Shown here: positions 42,891 to 51,692 of the stretch, one piece after another
How positions within the stretch are numbered: position 1 is the stretch's first letter
How the letters are laid out: each line of letters starts with the position of its first letter
Assembly (NCBI GenBank): GCA_963722575.1
Contig: CAVRNR010000022.1
Location: forward strand, 1,426,001-1,490,000
Direction of reading: 5' to 3'
Length of the DNA stretch: 64,000 bases
Origin: Fen-178 sp963722575
Lineage (GTDB): Bacteria; Acidobacteriota; Terriglobia; Bryobacterales; Bryobacteraceae
Program-made: the position numbers and the translations under genes
The notes under the pieces: generated by a model
Seen by the model: only the letters and a program-made list of their open reading frames with translations
Databases searched by the model: none
Told to the model about the DNA's origin: nothing

Positions 42891-43393
42891 TGCTTTATCT
42901 GTTCGATGCGAACGTCCTGATCACGGCCAGCAACACCTATTACCCGATTGATCAGATACCCGAGTTCTGGACGTGGATTCAACATCAGGGAAAGCTCGGG
43001 AACATAAAACTTCCGGTCGAAATACTCGAAGAGATTTTGGCTGGCCGGAAGAAGGATGATCTGCTGTTGGACTGGATCAAAGATAAGGACAATCAGGACG
43101 CACTAAAGTTGGATGAGGCGGTAGATGCCTCCTTGGTGCAGGAAGTGGTGTGCAAGGGCTACGCGCCCGACCTTACCGACGACGAGTTGGAGGAAGTCGG
43201 CCGCGATCCATTCCTGATAGCGTACGGGATGGCAACTGACGATCGGTGCGTTGTAACGACGGAAGCGTCAAAACCAAGCAAGAAACGACAGAATCGAAGG
43301 ATTCCTGACGTGTGCAACTGCTTTTCTGTTGCGTGCTGCAATCCGTTTCAGGTTAACCGCGCTCTGGGTTTTCACACGGCATGGAAGCCATGA
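42890..43393 (+). CDS. DUF4411 PIN-like protein, probable toxin partner of the ImmA/IrrE protein
   Basis: A 167-residue protein with LYLFDANVLITASNTYYP at the N-terminus, then EILEEIL and the acidic segment DPFLIAYGMATDDRCVVTTE, which give the Asp/Glu set of a PIN-like RNase fold. It starts at GTG at 42890, sharing one base with the upstream stop. In the family it is found next to COG2856 peptidases, and the pair is predicted to act as toxin (this protein) and antitoxin. The module lies directly next to the IS91-type element. Confidence 0.82.
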   Translation: MLYLFDANVLITASNTYYPIDQIPEFWTWIQHQGKLGNIKLPVEILEEILAGRKKDDLLLDWIKDKDNQDALKLDEAVDASLVQEVVCKGYAPDLTDDELEEVGRDPFLIAYGMATDDRCVVTTEASKPSKKRQNRRIPDVCNCFSVACCNPFQVNRALGFHTAWKP

Positions 43394-43785
43394 CCAGCCG
43401 AATGATGACGCCTTTTTTCGCTCGCACTATATCGAGGTATGGCCGGTTGTCGACGCGCTGGTGCTGCGGACGCCTGCGTTCTTAAGCGGCTGGCGGCTCG
43501 CTGTGGTGTGCTCTGCGGTAGATCTCTCTGAGGCTCCGGTGCCAAATCGGGTGATACGGCGATCTGGCTCCGTTCTTCAAGCCACGCAACACTACTCCCG
43601 CCAAACGCGCCAGGTTCCGGCGATCCACTTGGCCGTATCGCCCAGCTCAGCTCTTGGTCGACGGCACCGTTGCTCTGCAGACGGAATCAACGGACCACGG
43701 TGTGTCGGAACTGTGACAGCGTAGATCAGCCGATAGTTCGCAATAGGCCCGTGTGTGCTAATCTTCGGACGGGTAGCGAAATGCT
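43394..43785. other. Gap with decayed sequence
   Basis: No gene is supported here. A block at 43585-43632 recurs in weaker form at 44613-44660, and both can be read on the minus strand as the end of a protein (WIAGTWRVWRE then stop; WIAGSWRVSGE then stop). They look like remnants of one ancestral sequence. Confidence 0.4.
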
Positions 43786-44274
43786 ATGGCTGAGTGGCTG
43801 AAGATTCTGATTGGCGCTCTTGCCGGTCTACTCGTCGGCATCCTATCTGAGCCGCTGAAATCCTGGACCAGCGGCAAGTTGAAGGAAAGGGAGATGAGGA
43901 GTACGCTCTACAGCACGATGGCCGATCTGTTGGGGTTCTACGAGTCGGGCAGGAATCGCGCCTTGCGGAAACAGTATCCGGTTGGGTTCATCGAGGCATC
44001 TCTCGAGATCTTTGATCATTACAACTCGACAGACAAGGCAACCTTTTATCGACTGCGCGAAGCGCCATGGATTAAGTCGTTCTTTCACCTCGTGCGCCAA
44101 AACTTCGATGATCTAGCCCATCAGACAGGAGACGAGCACGAAGCGACATTGCGGGCTGTCCTATTCAGCGTGGAGAGCGCTACTGAGTTTGGAGCCATCG
44201 ACAGCAAACGCCTTCGCAAGCTCATTGCAAAGGGTCCTTCCTGGAGGGCGCAGCGGGACACAGATACCGCATAA
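43786..44274 (+). CDS. Hypothetical protein with one N-terminal membrane anchor
   Basis: A 162-residue protein: one membrane helix (LKILIGALAGLLVGILSEPL), then a helical soluble domain (EREMRSTLYSTMADLLGFYES; FFHLVRQNFDDLA). No family is recognised. It is isolated between two gene-poor stretches, in an accessory region with the ImmA/IrrE-DUF4411 pair on one side and palindromes on the other, so it may be of foreign origin. The ATG at 43786 is preceded by no strong ribosome-binding site. Confidence 0.55.
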   Translation: MAEWLKILIGALAGLLVGILSEPLKSWTSGKLKEREMRSTLYSTMADLLGFYESGRNRALRKQYPVGFIEASLEIFDHYNSTDKATFYRLREAPWIKSFFHLVRQNFDDLAHQTGDEHEATLRAVLFSVESATEFGAIDSKRLRKLIAKGPSWRAQRDTDTA

Positions 44275-44789
44275 CGTTCCAGGGAGCTTCGTCATAGCCC
44301 CAGTTGCTTTCCCCAGTCCTCCCTGAGAGCGGCCTGTTGGCCGGCGGCCACGATCCGTCGGCGCACGGTCTGGTGATGCTGATTCTGCCTGATAGCGGTC
44401 CTCACTCCGGAGAAGACTACTGCGCGTTATCGACGGCTGATTCCGGAACTGCCAACTAGACGGTGATAACGTGGGCGACGCCCGCTCTACTGAACGGGGT
44501 AACCGCCGGGGAGAGGCACACGAGATCTAGCGCTAGCTTCTGATTCCCAAGTTGGACCTCGACTGCTGCTCGCCTTTAGCACTGGCGAGGGCTTTCACAG
44601 GCTCTTCAGAGATTACTCCCCAGAAACGCGCCAGGAGCCGGCAATCCACATGAGCGTATAGTCCCCTTATCCGGACTTTTGGCAGGTCAACGACCCCAAA
44701 CGGCCATCCGGGAAGCGTCGGGATGGGATTCTTAAGTGAACCGTATTGGGCCTAACCGGGGTTTCTCACAGCCGTTTGGGTGTGATGAC

Positions 44790-44915
44790 GTGGCGCGGGC
44801 ACTCGTGCCTGCCGCGCCGGCACACATACCGACGCCTTGGCTACGACACTTTGTCGCGACCGCGGAAGCGTGTCGAGATAAGTCTCGACACGGCAGGCAC
44901 GAGTGCCCGCGCCAC
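44790..44915. repeat. Long palindromic element with 25-bp perfect arms and a nested hairpin
   Basis: Arms 44790-44814 and 44891-44915 are perfect inverted copies over a 76-base spacer. Inside, next to the right arm, TGTCGAGA/TCTCGACA (44871-44878 and 44883-44890) forms an 8-bp hairpin. This looks like a miniature element or folded RNA; no protein is encoded. Confidence 0.75.
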
Positions 44916-45019
44916 ATCGGCTGGTGGAGTGTGAGATATGCGGGCTAACTTCCCCTCACCCTCGCCTTTTCACGATTCTCCGCTTCCTCCGCGTCCTCAG
45001 GTTCTGACTCAGTTCTTCC

Positions 45020-45085
45020 GGTTTTCTTCTCTGTGGTTTTCTCTGCGTCTCCGCGTCTCCGCGTCGAAAAGGACCCTCCCGTTTT
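45020..45085. repeat. Purine-rich low-complexity tract (minus strand)
   Basis: On the minus strand the tract reads as repeated GCGGAGACGCRGAG units with AACCACAGAG. I recognise this type of tract from intergenic DNA of several bacterial phyla, where it generates spurious open frames with ETQR-like peptides. Basis: memory of the pattern, not a search. Confidence 0.45.
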
Positions 45086-45100
45086 GCTTCCCGCTCCGGT

Positions 45101-46615
45101 TTAGGGAACGTCTTTCCCCTCGCGTACTCTGGTGGGAACCATCCGCAGGCCGCTCGTCGGCATCGCATCGCCGGTGGGGCCGCTCTCGTGATACTCCGCG
45201 TCCTGGTTTACTTTCCACACATCGTACAGTCGTTGCCCGGCCACGATGTTCCTCGCCGTGAGCATGGCGGTCATCATGGCGTGGTCCTGGTTGTTGTACT
45301 TGTGCATGCCGTTGCGCCCCGCCAGGTGCAGCCCCGGATAGCGCTGCTCCAGCTCCGCAACGAACGTATCGACGTTCTGCCGGTAGTCGTCGTCGTAAAC
45401 CGGATACGCCTTGGATTGACGTACCACGCAGCCGTCCTCGACGTCCCCGCCATCCAGCAAGCCGAGTTGCTCGAGTTCCCGAGTGGCCAGGCCGATCAAC
45501 TCCTGGTCGGGCATGGACCAGATGCCGTCCCCTTCAAAGCAAAAGTACTCGAGGCCGTAGCAGCAAAGCGAGGGATCGGGGAGCAGCGCCGGAGACCAGG
45601 ACTTGAAGTTCTGAACCCGCCCCACCTTGACCGAGGGATCGTGGATGTAAATCCAGTTGTCGGGAAGAGGCTTCCGTTCTTTGGCGATCAGGGCCACCGT
45701 GAGGAAGTCCCGATAGCGGAGAGCTTGGGCCGCTCGCATGGCCCGCTCCCCAAGTGTTGGAGCGAGCATACCCGCCAGATCCCGAATGGCCGCCGTCGAG
45801 ATCACATGATCGGCGGATCGCGCCTCCGTTTCGCCGGCCGCGGTCCGGGCCCGGACCTCCCAGCGGCCGGCCGCCTCGCTGTAGCGGCACTCCTCCACCC
45901 GGCGGCCCAGCAGAACTTCGCCCCCCATCTTCCGGATTCGCGCGGCGCACGCCTCCCACATCATGCCGGGACCCAGCCGCGGGTAGCGGAACGAATCGAT
46001 CAGCGTCTTGACCAGCTTGGATTTGTCCCCCCCGCCTCGTTTGGGTAGCAGCCCATTCTTGACCGCCGCCGCCAGCGACAAACCCTGGATGCGCTGGGCG
46101 GCCCAATCGGCGGAAATCTCCTTGCAGCTCATGCCCCACACTTTTTCGGTGTAGGTCTTGAAAAAGATTCGAAACAGCCGCGCTCCAAACTGGTTCGTCA
46201 CCCAGTCTTCAAAGGACTTGGGGTTGCGAATCGGAAACAGCCTCGCCTTTATATACGAGAGCACGCATAACGTGGATTCCGCCAAACCCAGTTTCCACAG
46301 CGCTTCCAACGGCTTCAGCGGGTAGGAATACAACTGCCCCCGGTAATAGATGCGCGAGAGTCGCGGGCGTTGAATGAGGTCGTCCCCCAGCATCTTACTC
46401 CAGAACTCTTCCACCTCTTGGGATTTGGAGAAGAACCGGTGGCCTCCGATATCGAAGCGAAAGCCTTTGTAGACGGCCGTTCGCGAGATCCCCCCCACGT
46501 ATTCCGGGTCCGCTTCGAACACCGTCGCCTTCCACCCCGCCTCACACAGGCAATAAGCGGCGGTAAGGCCGGCCGGTCCCGCCCCGATGATTACGGCCTC
46601 TCCCCTGCTTTTCAA
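45101..46615 (-). CDS. FAD-dependent oxidoreductase, UDP-galactopyranose-mutase/protoporphyrinogen-oxidase-like
   Basis: About 504 residues. The N-terminal FAD site is AVIIGAGPAGLTAAYCLCEAG with FEADPEYVGGISRT, then DIGGHRFFSKS. Near the C-terminus PGLHLAGRNGMHKYNNQDHAMM forms the second flavin contact. This is the amine-oxidase-like superfamily that includes UDP-galactopyranose mutase. I place the start at a TTG at 46615, one base after the upstream stop; the frame above is shadow. It is the last of three tightly packed genes with an RGP-like protein and a polyprenyl-phosphate-type glycosyltransferase, so a sugar-modifying role is likely. The substrate is unknown. Confidence 0.82.
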   Translation of the reverse strand: MKSRGEAVIIGAGPAGLTAAYCLCEAGWKATVFEADPEYVGGISRTAVYKGFRFDIGGHRFFSKSQEVEEFWSKMLGDDLIQRPRLSRIYYRGQLYSYPLKPLEALWKLGLAESTLCVLSYIKARLFPIRNPKSFEDWVTNQFGARLFRIFFKTYTEKVWGMSCKEISADWAAQRIQGLSLAAAVKNGLLPKRGGGDKSKLVKTLIDSFRYPRLGPGMMWEACAARIRKMGGEVLLGRRVEECRYSEAAGRWEVRARTAAGETEARSADHVISTAAIRDLAGMLAPTLGERAMRAAQALRYRDFLTVALIAKERKPLPDNWIYIHDPSVKVGRVQNFKSWSPALLPDPSLCCYGLEYFCFEGDGIWSMPDQELIGLATRELEQLGLLDGGDVEDGCVVRQSKAYPVYDDDYRQNVDTFVAELEQRYPGLHLAGRNGMHKYNNQDHAMMTAMLTARNIVAGQRLYDVWKVNQDAEYHESGPTGDAMPTSGLRMVPTRVREGKDVP

Positions 46616-46616
46616 C

Positions 46617-47720
46617 TCAAGCCGCCCCCAGTTCTTCGAAAACCGAGTGCCAGATGGCCATCCCCTCAATCAGCTTCGAGCGCCATTCCTTCTGCGAGCC
46701 GGTCCAGTTCGGCCCCTCGGCCCAGGCCCGCGGCAAGGCCGCCGAAATCTCCCCGAAACACGCGTGATACGTCGCGCCCGCCAAAGGTACGGAGCGCAGC
46801 GCGGAGCAGAAATCGTCCGTCAGAATCATCCCGTTGCGCTCCACGTCCAAGTCCCTCCATAGGTCGTGAGGATTGCGCTCCTGGCGGACTACCGGCTCCC
46901 CATAGCTCACCACGTCTTCGAAATGTTCGGCGATGCGGGTCAGGATGTAACTGCCCCAGATATCGTCGTAGCGCCCCGTGTAGGGGCTCAGGAAGTACGC
47001 CGGTACGGCGTCGCGCATCAACGCCGTATTCTGGGAATTGAACGGCGACCATGTGCCCGGGTCGAGCGCCATGTTGCTCCCCGGCCACTTCCGGTTAAAC
47101 CCGCGGACCACCAACGGATGCTCCATCCGTGTCAGGGCATCGATATCCGGGTCGTCCACCCAGAGTCCGGCGTTCACCACCACCCGCCGGGCGCCCTGGG
47201 AACAAGTCACTGAGTGGCCCTCTTCCGTCCAGCGCATCTTCCGCGGGTATCCGCGGTGATAAAACTCCACCCCGTGGTCCGCTTCGAGAAAAGAACAGAC
47301 ATTGAACCAGCCGGAGGTCGAGCGGTAGGTGGGCAACTCGCGCACCGAGCCGGCCACCCCGTGGAAACCCACGAAGTCCTGGTCCATTACGAAGTTATCG
47401 TCGTCGATCGTGATTACGACATCGGCTCCGTTTTCATATGCCAGCAGCATGCCGATGTTGCGCCGCTGGACCGAATCGAACCGCAGGTGCGACCACAATT
47501 CCGGAAACCGGCTCAGGTACTCCTGCTGGGCCGGAATATCCAGATACGCGCACGGGTAGTGCGGGACGGACTTGCAGAAATCGGCGGTCCCGGGCGGGCT
47601 TTTTCGATCGCCGACCACCACGAAGTCGACTTCCCGGTGCCCATAGCGCCGGGCATTCTCCGCGTATTGCAGCAGAAGCACCGGGATGTTGATGGTCGTG
47701 GTTACGATGGTGGTCTTCAT
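46617..47720 (-). CDS. RGP-like (reversibly glycosylated polypeptide) family protein
   Basis: A 367-residue protein. It shows ITIDDDNF near residue 104, AGLWVDDPDIDALTRMEHP, and GRYDDIWGSYILTRIAEHF, which correspond in order to the IDDD, GLW(x)DxPDxDA and GRYDDMW blocks of plant RGP / UDP-arabinopyranose mutase proteins (GT75, Pfam RGP). In plants these interconvert UDP-arabinopyranose and UDP-arabinofuranose or transfer glucose to themselves. The equivalent in this bacterium is not known. It starts 4 bases after the upstream glycosyltransferase stop and ends one base before the flavoprotein start. Confidence 0.78.
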   Translation of the reverse strand: MKTTIVTTTINIPVLLLQYAENARRYGHREVDFVVVGDRKSPPGTADFCKSVPHYPCAYLDIPAQQEYLSRFPELWSHLRFDSVQRRNIGMLLAYENGADVVITIDDDNFVMDQDFVGFHGVAGSVRELPTYRSTSGWFNVCSFLEADHGVEFYHRGYPRKMRWTEEGHSVTCSQGARRVVVNAGLWVDDPDIDALTRMEHPLVVRGFNRKWPGSNMALDPGTWSPFNSQNTALMRDAVPAYFLSPYTGRYDDIWGSYILTRIAEHFEDVVSYGEPVVRQERNPHDLWRDLDVERNGMILTDDFCSALRSVPLAGATYHACFGEISAALPRAWAEGPNWTGSQKEWRSKLIEGMAIWHSVFEELGAA

Positions 47721-47724
47721 GGAT

Positions 47725-48444
47725 TCATGAGTCGCTCTTCAACAATCTCCGCTTGCTGCTGAAACGCGTCTTGAACGCCACGCGAAAATACACGAAGTTC
47801 CCCCAAAAGGGATTGTGCGATTCCCCTTCGGTGCGAGCTCGCCAGACACTCGGGATCTCGATCACCCGGGCCCCCAGCCGCAGTGGCTTCAGCATGGTCT
47901 CGAGCAGAAAGGGGTGCCGCAGTTCCTCCCAGGCGATGGTCTTCACCCACTCCTTCTTGAAGATCCGGAATCCGTAAGTCAGGTCGGAGAGAGTCGTGCC
48001 ATAGAGAACGCGGAAGATGGTTTGGAAAATTCCGTTCAAAAAGCGCTTCAGTGGATTGTATCCGCGAAACCCGCTCTCGCTATTCCATCGCGTCGCCGTC
48101 ACAATATCGTAGCCGTCCTTGGCCTTGGCGATCAGCACTTTCACCGTGGCCGGATCGGTCTCAAGGTCGCTCGCCATCATCAGTACATGGCTGCCCGATG
48201 CCCATTCGAATGCGTCGCGCATGGCGCCGCCGAGAAACGGGCGCTGCTGCAAACGCACCTGAATCAATCCCGCATGTTCGCGGCCAAGCTCTTCCGCGAC
48301 TGCCCATGCCGCCGGCGTCGTCCTCTGGCACGCGACGATCAAAATTTCCGAAATCTCCCGCCGGTTCTCCGCCAGCAGGACCTCGACCGTCTTCCGGAGT
48401 GATGTGGTTTCATCGGTGACGGGGAGAATGGCCGTAACGGTCAT
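47725..48444 (-). CDS. Family 2 glycosyltransferase, DPM1-like
   Basis: A 239-residue soluble GT-A enzyme: VTAILPVTDETTSLRK, ILIVACQRTT, and MMASDLETDPATV near residue 90 as the metal site, where the aspartates of the usual D-x-D are replaced by DLETD. GYNPLKRFLNGIFQTIFRVL and DLTYGFRIFKKE match polyprenyl-phosphate mannose synthases. It lacks the C-terminal helices, so it would act as a soluble transferase on a membrane lipid. It heads the three-gene operon with the RGP-like and flavoprotein genes. Confidence 0.83.
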   Translation of the reverse strand: MTVTAILPVTDETTSLRKTVEVLLAENRREISEILIVACQRTTPAAWAVAEELGREHAGLIQVRLQQRPFLGGAMRDAFEWASGSHVLMMASDLETDPATVKVLIAKAKDGYDIVTATRWNSESGFRGYNPLKRFLNGIFQTIFRVLYGTTLSDLTYGFRIFKKEWVKTIAWEELRHPFLLETMLKPLRLGARVIEIPSVWRARTEGESHNPFWGNFVYFRVAFKTRFSSKRRLLKSDS

Positions 48445-48788
48445 GATTCACGGAAGCTCTTCATTTGATATCGGTTTCCCTCGATTCCAACCCGCACCAC
48501 TGCATTATCTCAGAGTTTATCGGCGCCCCAGATGCCTATTTCGGCCGCCCGCCGGACACGCGCGGTGGCCTGCTATTCGGCGGAAGTCTTTCGCCGCTGC
48601 TCAGTTCGCCGTGGCATGGCCCGCCACGCGCGACTCGAATGGATTCTTCAATTCGCGGCCCAATCGCGAGATTGTCATCGCCGCCGTCAAGCGGGCCATA
48701 GCGATCATAGGCATTTGCTGGTGCGCCTTTCTGGTACTGATAACAGTTACGCGAAGGCGGTACGTATTTTAAGCGTGCCCCACCTGCG
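48445..48788. other. Gap without a supported gene
   Basis: No gene or known RNA is seen in 344 bases. At 48771-48785 a fragment (AAGCGTGCCCCACC) resembles part of the palindrome arm at 31282-31305, perhaps a decayed copy. Confidence 0.35.
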
Positions 48789-49634
48789 CTAACGCACGAA
48801 TTCCACTTCCACGCGGTGTGGCACCAGGCCGGCTTCGAAGCCCAGGTCGAGCAGTTTCTGCGCGGCCCGCGGGACAATTTCGCCGGCGTCGAGGGTGTAG
48901 TGGTTGACGTACATGCCGACGAACTTTTCCGCCAGGCCCGGTTCCATGTCGCCGGCAAACTGGAGCGCATACTCGAGCGCCTCGTCGTGGTTGTCCAGCG
49001 CGTATTGAATGCTCTCGCGCATCAGCCGGCAGCACTCGCTCTGGATTTCCGGGTCGAGCGACCGCAGCAGCACGTTGGCGCCCAGCGGCAGCGGCAGGCC
49101 GAAGCTGGTCTTGAACCACCGCCCCAGATCCACGATGCGATGAAAACCCTGGCGGTCGAAGGTCAATTGCGCCTCGTGAATGATGAGGCCCGCGTCGACA
49201 GCGTGCTCTTTGACGGCGTCGGTGATCTTGTCGAAGGGCGTGACCACGGCTTCGAAATCCGGCTGGAACAGCTTCGACGCCAGGTACGCCGTGGTCAGCG
49301 TGCCGGGCACCGCGATGCGCTTGCCCTTCAACTCTTCCGGTTCCATGGGGTGGGTCGCAATGATCATGGGACCGTAGCCATCGCCGACGCTCGAGCCGCT
49401 GGCCATGAGCACGTATTTTTCGGAAACGTACGGATAGGCGTGATAGGAAATGGCGGTCAGCTCGTACAGCCCCTCGATGGCCTTCCGGTTCAGCGTCTCG
49501 ATGTCTTCCAGCACGTGGCGGAAGGAAACTCTGGGCGAGCGGACCTTCTTGGTTGCCAGACCGTAGAACATGAAAGCGTCATCGGAATCCGGACTGTGCG
49601 CGCTGACGATCTCCAGAGAAGCAACCGAATTCAT
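48789..49634 (-). CDS. mqnD: 1,4-dihydroxy-6-naphthoate synthase (menaquinone futalosine pathway)
   Basis: A 281-residue periplasmic-binding-protein-like enzyme that splits cyclic dehypoxanthine futalosine. The N-terminus AHSPDSDDAFMFYGL, then LTAISYHAYPYV, GDGYGPMI and DAGLIIHEAQLTF are the MqnD signatures. No signal peptide is present, in keeping with a cytoplasmic enzyme. The pathway gives menaquinone, the probable electron donor of the qNOR at 21856. No other mqn gene is in the window. It stands alone. Confidence 0.92.
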   Translation of the reverse strand: MNSVASLEIVSAHSPDSDDAFMFYGLATKKVRSPRVSFRHVLEDIETLNRKAIEGLYELTAISYHAYPYVSEKYVLMASGSSVGDGYGPMIIATHPMEPEELKGKRIAVPGTLTTAYLASKLFQPDFEAVVTPFDKITDAVKEHAVDAGLIIHEAQLTFDRQGFHRIVDLGRWFKTSFGLPLPLGANVLLRSLDPEIQSECCRLMRESIQYALDNHDEALEYALQFAGDMEPGLAEKFVGMYVNHYTLDAGEIVPRAAQKLLDLGFEAGLVPHRVEVEFVR

Positions 49635-49676
49635 ATGTGGGACAACTCATCCAGTTTACAACAGCGCGAAGGGCGG

Positions 49677-51581
49677 TCATTGTCCAGGGGCGAGCCGCGG
49701 CATGGGCCGGCGCGCGGAGGGCGACCTGGGCGATTTGCGCACGGCTGGCTGCTGGCGCGCCGGACTGGCGGATGCAGCCAGACCGGTCCCCACGGGAATC
49801 AGGGCCTCGGCCGCGTCCGAATCCGGGCCCACGATCTCCAGGGTGTTGTCTCCCGCGGTAACGCCGGTCGGCACGGTAAAGTTGATCTGATACAGCCCGG
49901 CCAAGTCGGGCGCCAGGCCGGAGTAGCCGACGGTCGCCTGTATTCCGCCGATGTAAATGTCGATGGTGTTGTTCGTCTGGCTAAACACCCCGGCCGAGCC
50001 GTCCGGAATCACTGGATTCGTGGTGCCCAGCCCCGTCAGGTATACGGCCACGGTCTCACCCACCTGCGCCGGGCTTTGCGCCGTTACCAGCGAATAATCC
50101 CCGTGCAGCACGGCGCCATAACCTAGACCGCCGGGGGGCACGGTGAACACGCCCGGCGCCGTCAGGTTCACGAATTCGGTCACCACATTCGAGAGGACGC
50201 CGTTGTTGTTCACCTGGATACTGGCAATCGAAGACCCGACGGCATACGGCACGATGGCGGAGATCTGTCCCGGGCTGACGAATTGGACCGGCGCCGGGAG
50301 ACCGTTGACTGTCACCTGGACGCCGTCGAGCCCCGCTGTGGTCGGAAACGGAACCGTGTAGGCAGTCGCGGTGCCGGGCGCCAGGTTGGTGCCAAAAAGG
50401 CTGATGAAGTCCCCGGGAGCGACACCCGCCGTGAATGGCGCAAAACTGGCGGTGTTCACTACCCCGGCCGGGTTGAGATACACACCGGAGCCGCTGAAGC
50501 TGGGCGCCGGGAGCGCCACGTTGATGCCCAGGTAAGGGCCGATTCCGGACCCGATCCGCACACCGTCGGCGCCCACCACATAGTTCATGATGGCGGGGTT
50601 GCTGTACGTTCCATTCGGGCTCACGGCGTACGCTTCGCCGTAAGTGTAGTCGTAGAGGTAGCCATCCAAAACATCGTTCACCCGCTGGTGGCCCACTGCC
50701 ACGCCCCCATTCGCGTTGAGCGATCCGTAGTAAGAATCGAAGGCGGAGGATAGGTCGATGCCGGCCTGGTAGTAGAGACCCCCAAAGCCGGGCGTGCCGG
50801 ATGCGGTGCGAATCCCCACCAGAAAATCCCACCCGGTGGGCGACCCGCCAAACACGAAGTTGCCGTCAGGGGAGAAGTACAGGTATTTCTGCCCGGCGAT
50901 CAGCGTGGCATTCGACGGGCTTGGAAACGCCACTACGGCGGCGCCGCCGCTGAAGGAGTACTTGACTGCGGCTGCGGTCTGGGTGACCACGGTCGAGCCA
51001 TAGCCGTAAACGTATCCCGTGAGGGACACATTTCCCAGGTTGCCCGCGCCGTCTGGATTCACCTGAAACATCGAGCTGATGCCATTCGGCGTATCCATAT
51101 CCGCCAGCCAGTAGGATCCCTTGAAGGTTGCATTCGTAGGCAGTGGCGTAGACAGCGGCGCGGCGATGAACAGATCGTTGAAGCCGTTTTCCGTGCTGCT
51201 GCCGACAAATATGCCCTGCTGCGAAACCAGGCCGTAAACGTCAACCGTGCTCGATATCGGGCTGGAAAGGAATCCGTAGCCGGAGGCCGCGATGGAGTAC
51301 GTGCCGGTCGTGGGGAGGCCAAACCCCGTAATGCCGCAGGATTCGAGCCCGTACGTGGAATCATACACTGTGCAACTGATGCTATAGGTCCCGCTGCCGT
51401 TGAAGGTGATGGTGCCGTATATTGCATCCGAGCTGAGCGCGCCGGTGCTCGAGAAGAAGTAGGCCACTTCCCGGAAATAGTACTGCCCGTTGAGCATGCC
51501 GTTGCCGCTGGTATCCCACTGAGCAAACGCCTGCCAGCCAGTTGCGGCCCAGAGCAGCACCAGTAATCGCGCGAGTTTCAT
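49677..51581 (-). CDS. Secreted protein with a Solibacter-type C-terminal domain
   Basis: About 634 residues with a signal peptide (LLVLLWAATGWQAFA; ATG at 51581 with AAGGAGA eight bases before it). Residues 20-370 are beta-rich and Ser/Thr/Gly/Tyr-rich with no recognised fold; from about 375 the TIGR03437-type domain is clear (VVNTASFAPFTAGVAPGDFI; VYLTGLGTTNPVIPDG; YSGLAPDLAGLYQINFTVP). A short Arg/Pro/Ser-rich tail ends the protein, unusual for this domain, which normally closes the chain. It is a probable surface or matrix protein. The frame upstream of 51581 is not coding. Confidence 0.8.
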   Translation of the reverse strand: MKLARLLVLLWAATGWQAFAQWDTSGNGMLNGQYYFREVAYFFSSTGALSSDAIYGTITFNGSGTYSISCTVYDSTYGLESCGITGFGLPTTGTYSIAASGYGFLSSPISSTVDVYGLVSQQGIFVGSSTENGFNDLFIAAPLSTPLPTNATFKGSYWLADMDTPNGISSMFQVNPDGAGNLGNVSLTGYVYGYGSTVVTQTAAAVKYSFSGGAAVVAFPSPSNATLIAGQKYLYFSPDGNFVFGGSPTGWDFLVGIRTASGTPGFGGLYYQAGIDLSSAFDSYYGSLNANGGVAVGHQRVNDVLDGYLYDYTYGEAYAVSPNGTYSNPAIMNYVVGADGVRIGSGIGPYLGINVALPAPSFSGSGVYLNPAGVVNTASFAPFTAGVAPGDFISLFGTNLAPGTATAYTVPFPTTAGLDGVQVTVNGLPAPVQFVSPGQISAIVPYAVGSSIASIQVNNNGVLSNVVTEFVNLTAPGVFTVPPGGLGYGAVLHGDYSLVTAQSPAQVGETVAVYLTGLGTTNPVIPDGSAGVFSQTNNTIDIYIGGIQATVGYSGLAPDLAGLYQINFTVPTGVTAGDNTLEIVGPDSDAAEALIPVGTGLAASASPARQQPAVRKSPRSPSARRPMPRLAPGQ

Positions 51582-51692
51582 GATTCTCCTTGGTGTTTGG
51601 ACGTTGGGAGCCACCGCGGGATTACACGAAAATCAGAAGGCGGCCCCAAATGTGGTGGACGGCGGCGGCTTCCGGGGGATACGATTTCAAGT

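Larger units (their letters stand above)
44275..45100. other. 826-base gene-poor stretch rich in repeats
   Basis: No gene is supported here. It holds the second copy of the 43585 block (44613-44660), a 126-base palindromic element (44790-44915) and a tract near 45020-45085 with the purine-rich motif (read on the minus strand as GCGGAGACGCGGAGACGCAG). Short open frames here, such as those reading RRGDAETQRK, are artefacts of that tract. Confidence 0.6.

Noticed and set aside
44956..45218. Small open frames with RRGDAETQRK- or FDAETRRRREN-like peptides
   Set aside because: Artefacts of the purine-rich tract, not conserved proteins.
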